From assembly GCF_010668395.1 (NCBI RefSeq), contig NZ_WUEY01000007.1, forward strand, positions 186,001 through 250,000: a stretch of DNA of 64,000 nt. The letters run 5' to 3'. The DNA is from Martinezella lusitana (GTDB lineage Bacteria > Pseudomonadota > Alphaproteobacteria > Rhizobiales > Rhizobiaceae). Numbering within the stretch: the stretch's first letter is position 1; each line of letters starts with the position of its first letter. The position numbers and the translations under genes are program-made. Below are positions 35,312 through 44,471 of the stretch, piece after piece. The notes under the pieces are model-generated. The model was not told the origin of the DNA. It saw only the letters and a program-made list of their open reading frames with translations, and made no database searches.

Positions 35312-35803
35312 ATGAACGATAAACCATCGGTAATCAGGGAAACGGACGAGGATGCGCGCCAGCAGGCGCGCGGCCTCATGCATGAGGCCGCTCATGCGGC
35401 CCTTGCCGTCATCGACCCCGAAACCGGTTTTCCCTCCGTCAGCCGCGTGCTGATTGCCATCGATGCCGATGGCGCTCCCGTCATTCTTGTCTCCGGCCTC
35501 TCCTCGCACACCAAGGCCCTGACGAAGGATCCCCGCGCTTCGGTGCTTTTCGGCGAACCCGGCAAGGGCGATCCCCTCGCCCATCCCCGCCTGACCGTGC
35601 GTTGCAGCGCGGAGCGGATCGATCGGCAGGATGAAGCGCACGAACGCATTCGCGGGCTTTTCCTCGAACGCCACCCGAAGTCCAAGCTCTATATCGACTT
35701 TCCGGATTTCTGCTTTTTCCGCCTCGTTCCGCTCGATGCCAGCCTGAACGGCGGCTTCGGAAAGGCCTACATTCTGTCCGCCGGGGACCTGATGATGCTT
35801 TAA
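35312..35803 (+). CDS. HugZ/pyridoxamine-phosphate-oxidase-like protein
   Basis: This 163-residue split-barrel flavin-binding-fold protein has ARGLMHEAAHAALAVIDPETGFPSVSRVLIAIDADGAPVILVSGLSSHTKALTKDPRASVLFG, the pattern of HugZ/HutZ and PNPOx-related proteins. HugZ members take part in heme use; others are of unknown role. GGAG precedes the ATG at 35312; a second ATG at 35300 lacks a good site. No heme genes are adjacent, and the heme receptor lies 13 kb away. Confidence 0.78.
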   Translation: MNDKPSVIRETDEDARQQARGLMHEAAHAALAVIDPETGFPSVSRVLIAIDADGAPVILVSGLSSHTKALTKDPRASVLFGEPGKGDPLAHPRLTVRCSAERIDRQDEAHERIRGLFLERHPKSKLYIDFPDFCFFRLVPLDASLNGGFGKAYILSAGDLMML

Positions 35804-36050
35804 GCCGAAAATAAAATTCGGCGGCGCTGGGAGCGCGCGATAGTGCGAGATTTAGTAGCCGGGCAGCTTAATGCGGCAACGACCATTATTGGTAGGTTGC
35901 AATCAGGTTGTGACCGAATTTGGCATATTTGTGACCCGGAAACGATAATATCGACCTATTTTGGGCTAATTGAGCCCCTGAACGGGACGCAGGGCATCGT
36001 TCCTATTATTGCGAGGTCATCATACATACATACCTAAAATAGCATACTCG

Positions 36051-36076
36051 ATACCTTAAATTTAGGTATATACAAT
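36051..36076. promoter_or_regulatory. Palindrome and NolR-type box upstream of nolR
   Basis: ATACCT (36051-36056), 7 bases, AGGTAT (36064-36069) is a perfect inverted repeat. TTTAG-N9-AT at 36061-36076 matches the published NolR consensus (A/T)TTAG-N9-A(T/A), so it is a candidate autoregulatory operator about 95 bases before the start codon. The whole interval 35860-36170 is AT-rich. Confidence 0.5.
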
Positions 36077-36170
36077 CTTCGACGCCTCTTGGTATTGTTA
36101 GAAATCGGTTGGTACCGGTTTAGAAATAGCACAGTTTCTGATGTACGCTCCGCATTGGGAAGTTTAACAG

Positions 36171-36488
36171 ATGAAGACAAGAAATTTGGCCGAACACTCT
36201 AATGTTGCGGCAGCATTACTATCAGCAATGGCAAACCCGAAGCGTCTTTTGATCCTTTGCAGTCTTGTTAAGGGTGAGGTTCCGGTTGGCGTTCTTGCCA
36301 ATCAGGTCGGCTTGAGTCAGTCGGCGCTTTCGCAGCATCTTTCGAAGCTGCGCGCTCAGAAACTGGTCAAGACGCGTCGCGATGCTCAAACGATTTACTA
36401 CTCCAGCACATCGGAATCCGTCATTCGGGTTCTCGAAACGCTGGAAGACATTTATTGTGAGCCGGAAAAAAGTAGATCGGCTGCTTAA
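36171..36488 (+). CDS. nolR: ArsR-family regulator NolR
   Basis: A 105-residue winged-helix repressor. The stretch LLSAMANPKRLLILCSLV followed by VGLSQSALSQHLSKLRAQKLVKTRRDAQTIYYSS is close to S. meliloti NolR, which represses nodulation genes and also controls growth and exopolysaccharide. It lacks metal-binding Cys motifs of classic ArsR. The N-terminus differs from the longer S. meliloti form. The gene and its 300-base upstream region are more AT-rich than the surrounding genes. The T-rich terminator at 36590 lies downstream, and a NolR-type box lies upstream. Confidence 0.85.
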   Translation: MKTRNLAEHSNVAAALLSAMANPKRLLILCSLVKGEVPVGVLANQVGLSQSALSQHLSKLRAQKLVKTRRDAQTIYYSSTSESVIRVLETLEDIYCEPEKSRSAA

Positions 36489-36853
36489 GAGCCTTCAATC
36501 GCTCTGGGTCTGCTGACGAACGATCCGTGGGGGGACACTTAAAACCCTGAAGATCGACTTACTTCATTACCAGGTGTTTTATCATTTTTAACTGGCAAGT
36601 CCGTTGGATTTGCCAGTTTTTTCATGTCTGCCCGGGCAAGGATCGGCATCCGTGCAGGCGCCCCCGCTTTGAACCGCGCACCCGACGACGCTCGTCGATT
36701 CCGCCCCGATCCGCAGCCGCGCTCCACCCTTTCAGCCCATCTTTGCCTTGACGCAAAAGGGCCTGCTGATAATTTGACCAGGCAGTAAAATATAATCGCG
36801 CCGCATAGCGCCGCGATCGGGAAATGGCCCCCGAATGGCCATTGGAGAACAGC
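36489..36853. other. Gap between nolR and the aminotransferase gene
   Basis: A 365-base interval with no convincing gene. It holds the nolR terminator (36590-36622) and a promoter-like pair TTGACG (36748-36753), 16 bases, TAATTT (36770-36775) for the aminotransferase. Confidence 0.45.
36590..36622 (+). terminator. Terminator downstream of nolR
   Basis: AACTGGCAA (36590-36598) pairs perfectly with TTGCCAGTT (36610-36618), followed by a T-run to 36622. Confidence 0.85.
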
Positions 36854-38182
36854 ATGTCGGACCGTTTGAATGCCACCCCCAACGATTTGCGCGCCTTCTG
36901 GATGCCGTTTACGGCCAACCGCCAGTTCAAGAAGGAGCCGCGCCTCTTCGTCGGCGCCAAGGATATGTACTACACCACCCACGACGGTCGGCAGGTACTG
37001 GACGGGACTGCAGGACTGTGGTGCGTAAACGCCGGACACTGCCGGCCCAAGATCACCGAGGCCATTGCCCAGCAGGCCGGCGAGCTTGACTATGCGCCCG
37101 CCTTCCAGCTCGGCCACCCGAAGGCGTTCGAATTGGCGAACCGCCTGGTGGACATCGCCCCGGATGGCCTGGATCATGTCCTCTATACCAACTCCGGTTC
37201 GGAATCGGTCGAGACGGCCCTGAAGATCGCGCTTGCCTATCACCGCGTGAAGGGCAACGGTTCGCGCTTCCGCCTCATCGGCCGCGAACGCGGCTATCAC
37301 GGCGTCAATTTCGGCGGCATCTCCGTCGGTGGCATCGTCACCAACCGCAAGATGTTCGGCACGCTGCTGACCGGTGTCGATCACATGCCGCACACGCATG
37401 TTCCCGGCAAGAACGCCTTCACGCGCGGCGAGCCCGAGCATGGCGGCGATATCGCCAGCGAGCTGGAGCGCATCGTCACGCTGCATGACGCCTCGACCAT
37501 CGCAGCCGTCATCGTCGAGCCGGTTGCCGGCTCCACCGGCGTGCTCATCCCGCCGAAAGGCTACCTGCAGAAGCTGCGCGAAATCTGCACCAAGCACGGC
37601 ATCCTGCTGATTTTCGACGAGGTCATCACCGGCTTCGGTCGCCTCGGCACCCCGTTCGCGGCTCAGTATTACGACGTGAAGCCGGACATGATCACCACCG
37701 CCAAGGGCCTGACCAACGGCGTCATCCCGATGGGCGCGGTCTTCGTCACCTCGGAGATCCATGACGCCTTCATGCAGGGACCCGAGCATATGATCGAGTT
37801 CTTCCACGGCTATACCTATTCCGGCAACCCGATCGCCTCCGCCGCGGCACTTGCGACGCTCGACACCTACAAGGAAGAAGGCCTGCTGACCCGCGCAGCC
37901 GAGCTTTCCGACTACTGGGCCGATGCCTTGCATTCGCTGAAGGACTGCCCGAACGTCATCGACATCAGGAACACCGGCCTGATCGGCGCCATCGAGCTCG
38001 ACCCCATCGCCGGCGAGCCCACCAAGCGCGCCTTCACAGCCTTCCTGAAGGCATATGAAAAGGGCCTGCTGATCCGCACCACCGGCGACATCATCGCCCT
38101 CTCGCCGCCGCTCATCATCGAGAAGCATCACATAGACGAGCTGTTCGGCAAGCTTCGCGAGATCTTGCAGAATAATATCTGA
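36854..38182 (+). CDS. Omega-amino acid--pyruvate aminotransferase
   Basis: A PLP-dependent class III transaminase, 442 residues. It shows WMPFTANRQF, the PLP-site GSESVETALKIALAYHR, FDEVITGFGRLG (with Asp255) and the Schiff-base Lys284 (TTAKGLTNG). It moves amino groups from beta-alanine or related omega-amines to pyruvate. GGAGAA at 36844-36849 fixes the ATG at 36854. The adenine deaminase gene follows 93 bases later in the same direction. The real in vivo substrate cannot be settled from sequence. Confidence 0.93.
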   Translation: MSDRLNATPNDLRAFWMPFTANRQFKKEPRLFVGAKDMYYTTHDGRQVLDGTAGLWCVNAGHCRPKITEAIAQQAGELDYAPAFQLGHPKAFELANRLVDIAPDGLDHVLYTNSGSESVETALKIALAYHRVKGNGSRFRLIGRERGYHGVNFGGISVGGIVTNRKMFGTLLTGVDHMPHTHVPGKNAFTRGEPEHGGDIASELERIVTLHDASTIAAVIVEPVAGSTGVLIPPKGYLQKLREICTKHGILLIFDEVITGFGRLGTPFAAQYYDVKPDMITTAKGLTNGVIPMGAVFVTSEIHDAFMQGPEHMIEFFHGYTYSGNPIASAAALATLDTYKEEGLLTRAAELSDYWADALHSLKDCPNVIDIRNTGLIGAIELDPIAGEPTKRAFTAFLKAYEKGLLIRTTGDIIALSPPLIIEKHHIDELFGKLREILQNNI

Positions 38183-38204
38183 GGCATAAGCTCGAACACA
38201 TCTC

Positions 38205-38254
38205 CGCCCCTCACGCCTCCTCTTGTAACAGCAAGAGAGCCGGCGTGAGGGGCG
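38205..38254. repeat. Large stem-loop between the aminotransferase and ade genes
   Basis: CGCCCCTCACGCC (38205-38217) and GGCGTGAGGGGCG (38242-38254) are perfect 13-bp complements; inside, CTCTTG (38220-38225) pairs with CAAGAG (38232-38237). No U-run. It ends 21 bases before the ade start. Confidence 0.8.
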
Positions 38255-38275
38255 ATCCATATGCGAGGGACACAC

Positions 38276-39973
38276 ATGACCACCAAACTCGAACGCTATA
38301 TCGACCAGGGCGTCGGCCGGGAGCCTGCGGACATCGTGCTGAAAAACGGCCGGTTCTTCGATCTGGTGACGGGAGAGCTGGTCGCTTCCGATATCGCCAT
38401 TTGCGGCGACCGCATCGTCGGCACCTGCGGCGACTATCAAGGGCGTCAGGAGATCGATATTTCCGGCCGCATCGTCGTGCCGGGTTTCATCGACACCCAC
38501 CTCCACATCGAATCCTCGCTGGTGACGCCGCTCGAATTCGACCGCTGCGTCCTGCCCTATGGCGTCACGACGGTCATCTGCGATCCGCATGAGATCGCCA
38601 ACGTGCTCGGCACCGAAGGCATCCGCTATTTCCTGGATTGCTCGCTGGAAACGATCATGGATATTCGCGTCCAGCTTTCCTCCTGCGTGCCGGCCACGCA
38701 TCTGGAAACCTCGGGTGCCGATCTGCCGATCGAAACGCTGCTGCCCTTCCGCAACCATCCGCAGGTGATCGGCCTTGCCGAATTCATGAATTTCCCCGGC
38801 GTGGTCCACAAGGATCCCGTCTGCATGGCCAAGCTCGAAGCCTTCCAGGGCGGCCATATCGACGGCCACGCCCCTCTGCTGCGTGGCAACGATCTCAACG
38901 GATATCTCGCCGCCGGCATCCGCACGGAACATGAATCGACGACGGCCGAAGAAGCGCTGGAAAAGATCCGCAAGGGCATGCATGTGCTGGTGCGTGAAGG
39001 CTCCGTCTCCAAGGACCTGCATGCGCTGATGCCGATCATCACCGAGCGCCTGTCGCCCTATCTCGCGCTCTGTACCGACGACCGCAACCCGCTCGACATC
39101 GCCGAACAGGGCCATCTCGATTATATGATCCGCACGGCAATCGCCCATGGCATCGAGCCGCTGGCAATCTATCGCGCGGCCTCCATTTCGGCCGCCCGCG
39201 CCTTCGGCCTGCGGGATCGAGGCCTGGTGGCGCCCGGCTGGCGTGCGGATCTCGTCGTCGTCGACAGCCTTGAGAACTGCAAGGCCGAGATCGTCTTCTC
39301 GGCAGGCCGCCGCGTCACGGCCGAGCTCTTCGCTACCCGCAAGCCCATCGCCCCGGTCGGCCTCGACAGCGTCAAGGCCCGCCCGATCAACGCCGCCGAT
39401 TTCGGCGTGCCGCTCAACGAAGGCGAAAGCTCCGTCATCGGCGTGATGCCCGGCAAGATCATCACCGAGCACCGCCGTTATCGGCTGCCCGCCAAGGGCA
39501 ATCAGACCGATATCGACCTCGGCAACGATGTCATCAAGGTCGCCGTCATCGAGCGGCACGGCAAGAACGGCAACCACGCCAACGGCTTCGTCCAGGGGTT
39601 TGGGCTGAAGAAGGGCGCGATCGCCTCGACCGTCGGCCATGACAGCCACAATATCTGCGTCGTCGGCGTCAACGAGGATGACATGGCGCTCGCCGCCAAC
39701 CGCCTCAGCGATATCAACGGCGGCTTCGTCGTCGTCGAGGATGGCGTCGTGACAGGCGAAATCGCCCTGCCCGTCGCCGGCCTGATGAGCCTGGAACCAT
39801 ACGAAAGCGTGCGCGACACGCTGCACGATCTGCGCCAGGCGGCCTATGCGCTCGGCGCGACGCTGGAAGAGCCTTTCCTCCAGCTCGCCTTCCTGCCCCT
39901 GCCCGTCATTCCGCATCTGAAGATATCGGACAGAGGCCTTGTCGATGTCGACAAGTTCATGCTGATCGGCTGA
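38276..39973 (+). CDS. ade: Adenine deaminase
   Basis: Metal-dependent amidohydrolase converting adenine to hypoxanthine and ammonia. It is 565 residues. Metal ligands His75 and His77 lie in FIDTHLHIES, with DPHEIANVLG and the CTDDRNP loop of the AdeC/Ade family also plain. The C-terminal half (about 330-560) is the extra AdeC domain with HDSHNICVVGVNEDDM. The ATG at 38276 is preceded by GAGGGA; a start at 38261 is weaker. It converges directly with the alpha-glucosidase gene. Confidence 0.96.
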   Translation: MTTKLERYIDQGVGREPADIVLKNGRFFDLVTGELVASDIAICGDRIVGTCGDYQGRQEIDISGRIVVPGFIDTHLHIESSLVTPLEFDRCVLPYGVTTVICDPHEIANVLGTEGIRYFLDCSLETIMDIRVQLSSCVPATHLETSGADLPIETLLPFRNHPQVIGLAEFMNFPGVVHKDPVCMAKLEAFQGGHIDGHAPLLRGNDLNGYLAAGIRTEHESTTAEEALEKIRKGMHVLVREGSVSKDLHALMPIITERLSPYLALCTDDRNPLDIAEQGHLDYMIRTAIAHGIEPLAIYRAASISAARAFGLRDRGLVAPGWRADLVVVDSLENCKAEIVFSAGRRVTAELFATRKPIAPVGLDSVKARPINAADFGVPLNEGESSVIGVMPGKIITEHRRYRLPAKGNQTDIDLGNDVIKVAVIERHGKNGNHANGFVQGFGLKKGAIASTVGHDSHNICVVGVNEDDMALAANRLSDINGGFVVVEDGVVTGEIALPVAGLMSLEPYESVRDTLHDLRQAAYALGATLEEPFLQLAFLPLPVIPHLKISDRGLVDVDKFMLIG

Positions 39974-41620
39974 TCAGGCGAGCTTGCCGCAATAGACGTC
40001 GAGCGCGGCGAGCACCACCGTCGCGCCGGCATCCGCCGTTCCAAAACCCGGCATGGCGATCGTCTTGGCCAGCTTGATCCCCTTCGGCAGGGCAACCTTT
40101 ACCGGCTTGCGGGAGAGATTGAAGACGAACAGCAGCGTCTCGCCGCCCTTGGAGCGCGTGAAGGCGAGAACATCCTCCTTGGTATCGAGGAAGGTCATAT
40201 CGCCATCGCGCAAGGCCGCATAATCCCTGCGGAAGGCCAGTGTCTGCCGATAGTGGTGCAGCACCGAATCTCCGTCCGCCTCCTGCTTGTCGACGGCGAG
40301 CGCCGCATGCTGGTAGGGAACCGGCAGCCATGACTTGTCCGCGGTCGTGAAACCCGCATGGGCGCGGCTCGCCTCCCAGGGCATCGGCGTGCGGCATCCG
40401 TCACGTCCCTTGAACGCCGGCCAGAAACGAATGCCGTAGGGATCGCGCAGATCCTCGAAGGCAAGCTCCGCCTCGGGCAGGCCGAGCTCTTCCCCCTGAT
40501 ACAGGCAGATCGAGCCACGCAGGGTGGACAGCAGCGAAATCGCCAGCTTCGCGACGCGGGGCTGCTCTTCCTCCGTCTCGGCAAAACGGCTGACATGGCG
40601 CTGGACGTCATGGTTGGAGAAAGCCCAGCAGACCCAGCCGTCGACGACGTTATCCTGGAAATCGCCGACACAGCGGCGGAAATGCGCCGGCGTGAAATCA
40701 GGACCGAGCAGATCGAAGGTGTAGCACATATGCAGTTTGTCGCCGCCGCTGGTATAGGCCGCGACCGTCTGCAGCGAGCGTGCGCCGTCGCCCACCTCAC
40801 CGACGGTCGTACGATCCTCATACTGGTCGAGCAGCGCCCGGAACCGCTTCAGGAAGCCGATATTCTCCGGCTGTGTCTTGTCATAGAGATGGTTCTGCAT
40901 CCCGTAGGGGTTGCTCTCGGGCGCATCGAGACCGCCCGTCGCGACGAGTGCCGGCGGATTGTCGCGCAATTCCTTGTCGCAGAAATAGTAGTTGACCGTA
41001 TCCAGGCGGAAGCCGTCCACGCCGCGGTCGAGCCAGAATTTTACCGCCGCCAGCACCGCGTCCTGAACCTTCGGATTATGGAAGTTCAGGTCCGGCTGAG
41101 AGGTCAGGAAGTTGTGCTGGTAATATTGCCGGCGCACGCCGTCCCATTCCCAGCCCGGCCCGCCGAAGATCGACAGCCAGTTGTTCGGCGCCGTGCCATC
41201 CGGCTTCGGATCGGCCCAGACATACCAGTCCGCCTTGGGATTGTCGCGGCTTGTCCGGCTTTCCACGAACCACGGGTGCCGGTCCGAGGTGTGCGAGATC
41301 ACCTGGTCTATGATGACCTTGAGCCCCAGCTCGTGCGCCGCCGCCATCATCTCGTCGAAATCGGCCAGCGTGCCGAAAATCGGATCGACATCGCAGTAAT
41401 CGGCGACGTCGTAGCCCATATCGGCCATCGGCGAGGTGAAGAACGGCGCCAGCCAGATCGCATCGACCCCGAGTGCCGCAATGTGAGGCAGGCGTCGGGT
41501 AATACCCTTGATGTCGCCGAGCCCGTTGGCATCCGTATCCTGAAACGACCGCGGGTAGACCTGATAGATCACCGCCCCGCGCCACCAATCGGCTCCCGCC
41601 GCCTTATTCGTCGATTTCAT
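39974..41620 (-). CDS. Alpha-glucosidase, glycoside hydrolase family 13
   Basis: Releases glucose from short alpha-glucosides such as maltose or trehalose-like sugars. It is 548 residues with a (beta/alpha)8 barrel. The four GH13 regions are seen: DQVISHTS, GFRLDTVN (nucleophile Asp), GEVGD (acid Glu) and FSNHD. WWRGAVIYQVYPRSFQDTDANGLGDIKGI is the usual N-terminal opening. It resembles AglA of rhizobia. No sugar transporter neighbours. Its stop codon abuts that of ade with no gap. The ATG at 41620 follows AGGCGG. Confidence 0.93.
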   Translation of the reverse strand: MKSTNKAAGADWWRGAVIYQVYPRSFQDTDANGLGDIKGITRRLPHIAALGVDAIWLAPFFTSPMADMGYDVADYCDVDPIFGTLADFDEMMAAAHELGLKVIIDQVISHTSDRHPWFVESRTSRDNPKADWYVWADPKPDGTAPNNWLSIFGGPGWEWDGVRRQYYQHNFLTSQPDLNFHNPKVQDAVLAAVKFWLDRGVDGFRLDTVNYYFCDKELRDNPPALVATGGLDAPESNPYGMQNHLYDKTQPENIGFLKRFRALLDQYEDRTTVGEVGDGARSLQTVAAYTSGGDKLHMCYTFDLLGPDFTPAHFRRCVGDFQDNVVDGWVCWAFSNHDVQRHVSRFAETEEEQPRVAKLAISLLSTLRGSICLYQGEELGLPEAELAFEDLRDPYGIRFWPAFKGRDGCRTPMPWEASRAHAGFTTADKSWLPVPYQHAALAVDKQEADGDSVLHHYRQTLAFRRDYAALRDGDMTFLDTKEDVLAFTRSKGGETLLFVFNLSRKPVKVALPKGIKLAKTIAMPGFGTADAGATVVLAALDVYCGKLA

Positions 41621-41832
41621 CAACCCGCCTCGATATCGCACAAGGCTGCCCAGTTTGCACACTCGCGCGCGGGCGGCAAGCCGCCAAACGGTAGAAGGAA
41701 AGATCGCTACTATCAGGACGCGTAAATTCGCAGTATCAATTTTAGAGAATTATCAACATGGAAATCCACGCGCTGAGCACCTCCGACTCTTTTGGGCTTG
41801 AAAGCGACGTCGCTTTGGATAGGTTCCGGCAT

Positions 41833-41852
41833 TGACCTGCACGTACAGGTCA
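41833..41852. promoter_or_regulatory. Palindrome upstream of the peptide transporter operon
   Basis: TGACCTG (41833-41839), 6 bases, CAGGTCA (41846-41852): a near-perfect 20-base palindrome with a TTGACC in its left arm, 65 bases before the oppA-like start. It looks like a repressor operator of unknown identity. A smaller hairpin, CCCTG/CAGGG (41872-41887), follows. Confidence 0.5.
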
Positions 41853-41916
41853 CCTGTGGAAATAAAAATACCCCTGTAAAATCAGGGACAATAACTCCAG
41901 AAAGGTGGGAAAAGGC

Positions 41917-43497
41917 ATGACTCATTTCACCAGAAAATTTCTAGCGACGGCTCTCGTCAGCACGGTATTGAGCTTCTCCGCGCACGCCGCGACCCTCAAT
42001 ATCCACAACGGCGGCGACCCCACGTCGCTCGACCCGCAAAAAATTTCCGGCGATTGGGAAAACCGCATCGACGGCGATATTTTCGAAGGGCTGGTGACTG
42101 AGGACCCCAAGGACAATCCCATCCCCGGCCAGGCTGCAAGCTGGACGGTTTCGCCCGACCAGAAGGTCTATACCTTCAAGCTGCGCGACGGCATCAAGTG
42201 GTCCGACGGCCAGCCGGTGACGGCTCAGGACTTCGTTTTCGCCTTCCAGCGCCTGATGGATCCGAAGACCGCCGCCCAGTACGCCTATCTGCAATACACG
42301 ATCAAGAACGCGGAAAAGATCAACAAGGGCGAGATCAAGGATCTGACCCAGCTCGGCGTCAAGGCGATCGACGACAAGACGCTGGAAATCACGCTTGAGA
42401 ACCCGACGCCCTACTTCCTCAACGCCTTGATGCACTACACGGCCTATCCGCTGCCGAAGCATGTCGTCGAAGCAAAGGGCGATGCGTGGGTCAAGATCGA
42501 GAACATCGTCACCAACGGTCCTTACAAGCCGGTCGAATGGGTGCCCGGTTCGCACGTCTCCAACGTCAAGAACGATCAGTATTATGACGCCAAGGACGTG
42601 AAGATCGACAAGGTGAACTTCTACACCCTCGAAGATCAGGCCGCCGCTCTGAAGCGCTATCGCGCCGGCGAGTTCGATATTCTCACCTCGTTCCCCGCCG
42701 ATCAGTACGAGTGGATCCAGAAGAACCTTCCCGGCCAGGCACATGTGGTGCCGTTCCTCGGCACCTATTACTATGTTGTGAACGCCACCAAGCCGCCCTT
42801 CAACGACAAGCGCGTCCGACAGGCTCTCTCCATGGCCGTCAACCGCGAAGTCATCGGCCCGAAGATCCTCGGCACCGGCGAACTGCCGATGTATTCCTGG
42901 GTTCCGCCGGGCACGGCCAATTATGGCGAGCCTGCCTATGTCAGCTGGAAGGACGAGCCTTACAAGCAGAAGGTAGAAGAGGCCAAGAAGCTCCTGAAGG
43001 ACGCAGGCTTCGGCCCCGACCATCCGCTGAAGGCGCAGCTGCGCTACAACACCAACGACAACCACAAGCGCATCGCCGTCGCGATCGCCGCCATGTGGAA
43101 GCCGCTCGGCGTCGATATCGAGCTCTACAACACCGAAACCAAGGTGCATTACGATGAAATGCAGCGTGGCGAGGTGCAGATCGGCCGCGCCGGCTGGCTC
43201 GCCGACTACAACGACCCGATCAACTTCCTCAACCTGCTGTCCACCGGCGTCGAAATGAACTACGGCCGCTGGAGCAACCCGGATTACGACGCGCTGATCA
43301 AGCAGGGCAATGAAGAAACCGACCTGAAGAAGCGCGCCGAAATCTACAAGAAGGCCGAACAGCTGGCTCTCGACGACAGCGCCGCGATCCCGATCTACTA
43401 CTACGTTTCCCAGAACATCGTCGCCCCGAAGGTCGAGGGCTTCGTGGATAATATTCAGGACATCCACCGCACTCGCTGGCTGTCGATCAAAGAATAA
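41917..43497 (+). CDS. Oligopeptide ABC transporter, substrate-binding protein
   Basis: This periplasmic dipeptide/oligopeptide binding protein of the SBP_bac_5 family (OppA-like) has 526 residues, with a signal peptide (residues 1-24, LATALVSTVLSFSAHA) and motifs ATLNIHNGGDPTSLDPQKISG, GLVTEDPKDNPIPGQAASW and AGWLADYNDPINFLNLL. It is the first gene of a five-gene operon, and a hairpin follows it. AGGTGGGAAAAGG precedes the ATG at 41917. Confidence 0.93.
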   Translation: MTHFTRKFLATALVSTVLSFSAHAATLNIHNGGDPTSLDPQKISGDWENRIDGDIFEGLVTEDPKDNPIPGQAASWTVSPDQKVYTFKLRDGIKWSDGQPVTAQDFVFAFQRLMDPKTAAQYAYLQYTIKNAEKINKGEIKDLTQLGVKAIDDKTLEITLENPTPYFLNALMHYTAYPLPKHVVEAKGDAWVKIENIVTNGPYKPVEWVPGSHVSNVKNDQYYDAKDVKIDKVNFYTLEDQAAALKRYRAGEFDILTSFPADQYEWIQKNLPGQAHVVPFLGTYYYVVNATKPPFNDKRVRQALSMAVNREVIGPKILGTGELPMYSWVPPGTANYGEPAYVSWKDEPYKQKVEEAKKLLKDAGFGPDHPLKAQLRYNTNDNHKRIAVAIAAMWKPLGVDIELYNTETKVHYDEMQRGEVQIGRAGWLADYNDPINFLNLLSTGVEMNYGRWSNPDYDALIKQGNEETDLKKRAEIYKKAEQLALDDSAAIPIYYYVSQNIVAPKVEGFVDNIQDIHRTRWLSIKE

Positions 43498-43506
43498 TTG
43501 GGAACA

Positions 43507-43540
43507 GGCCCTCTCCCGCATAAACCGGGAGGGGGCCGTT
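43507..43540 (+). terminator. Hairpin between oppA-like and oppB-like genes
   Basis: GGCCCTCTCCCG (43507-43518) and CGGGAGGGGGCC (43526-43537) form 12 pairs with one G-U; followed by GTTTAA. Likely a processing or partial-termination site that raises binding-protein level over the permease. Confidence 0.65.
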
Positions 43541-43547
43541 TAAAAAC

Positions 43548-44471
43548 ATGTTTGGCTATGCTCTCCGCCGTCTGCTGTCGACAATCCCCGTGCTTTGGAT
43601 TGCCGTGACAGTGTGCTTTTTCATTTTGCGCCTCGCTCCCGGCGGCCCCTTCGATGGCGAAAGGCCATTGCCGCCGGAAGTCAAAGCCAACCTTGCGGCC
43701 CACTACAATCTGGACAAGCCCCTGGTTGAGCAATACCTGATCTATGTCGGCGACGTCATGAAGGGCGACCTTGGCCCCTCCTTCGCCAATCAAGATTTCA
43801 CCGTCACCCAGCAGATCATGTCCGGCTTTCCCTACACGCTGACCATCGGCGGCGCGGCCTTCGTGCTCGCAACCGTCGTCGGCGTCTTCATAGGCTGTCT
43901 TGGCGCACTCTATCAGAACCGCGCGGCCGATTACTGGCTGGGCGGCGGCCTCCTCGTCGGCCTGGTCATGCCGAGCTTCCTGATCGCCCCGATCCTTCAG
44001 CTCGTCTTCGGCAACACGCTCGGCTGGCTGCCGGTCGGCGGCTGGGGCGACGGCTCGATCCGGTTCCTGATCCTGCCTATCATCGTCCTGACGTTGCCGC
44101 ACGCGGCACGCATCTCCCGCCTCATGCGCGGCTCGATGATCGAGGTGATGAGCCAGAACTTCATCCGCACCGCCAAGGCCAAGGGCATCGGCCCGCGGCT
44201 GACCGTGATGCGGCACGCATTGAAGCCGGCCATGATGCCCGTCGTCTCCTATCTGGGACCGGCGGCCAGCTACCTCCTCACCGGCTCGCTGGTCGTGGAA
44301 AGCATCTTCGGCCTGCCCGGCGTCGGCCGTTACTTCGTCGGAGCGGCGCTTAATCGCGATTACGGCATGGTCCTCGGCACCGTCATTTTCTACATGGTGC
44401 TGATCGTGGTCCTCAATCTCCTGGTCGACATCGCCTATGCCTGGCTCGACCCGAAAGTGAGAATGCGATGA
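43548..44471 (+). CDS. Oligopeptide ABC transporter, permease 1
   Basis: An OppB-type inner-membrane permease of 307 residues with about six helices. The N-terminus MFGYALRRLLSTIPVLWIAVTVCFFILRLAPGGPFD is diagnostic, and the EAA loop occurs as NFIRTAKAKGIGPRLTVMRHALKPAMMP. It forms a heterodimer with the next product. Its last 4 bases overlap the following gene. Confidence 0.94.
   Translation: MFGYALRRLLSTIPVLWIAVTVCFFILRLAPGGPFDGERPLPPEVKANLAAHYNLDKPLVEQYLIYVGDVMKGDLGPSFANQDFTVTQQIMSGFPYTLTIGGAAFVLATVVGVFIGCLGALYQNRAADYWLGGGLLVGLVMPSFLIAPILQLVFGNTLGWLPVGGWGDGSIRFLILPIIVLTLPHAARISRLMRGSMIEVMSQNFIRTAKAKGIGPRLTVMRHALKPAMMPVVSYLGPAASYLLTGSLVVESIFGLPGVGRYFVGAALNRDYGMVLGTVIFYMVLIVVLNLLVDIAYAWLDPKVRMR

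Noticed and set aside
36774..36796. TTGACC and TATAAT before the aminotransferase gene
   Set aside because: The spacer is only 11 bases, too short for a normal promoter; TTGACG-N16-TAATTT is preferred.
36539..39916. 1,125-codon minus-strand frame
   Set aside because: It is a shadow of the aminotransferase and adenine deaminase genes; those have clear families, ribosome sites and motifs.
41713..41925. 70-codon minus-strand frame upstream of the oligopeptide operon
   Set aside because: Covers the palindromic operator and has no ribosome site or family.
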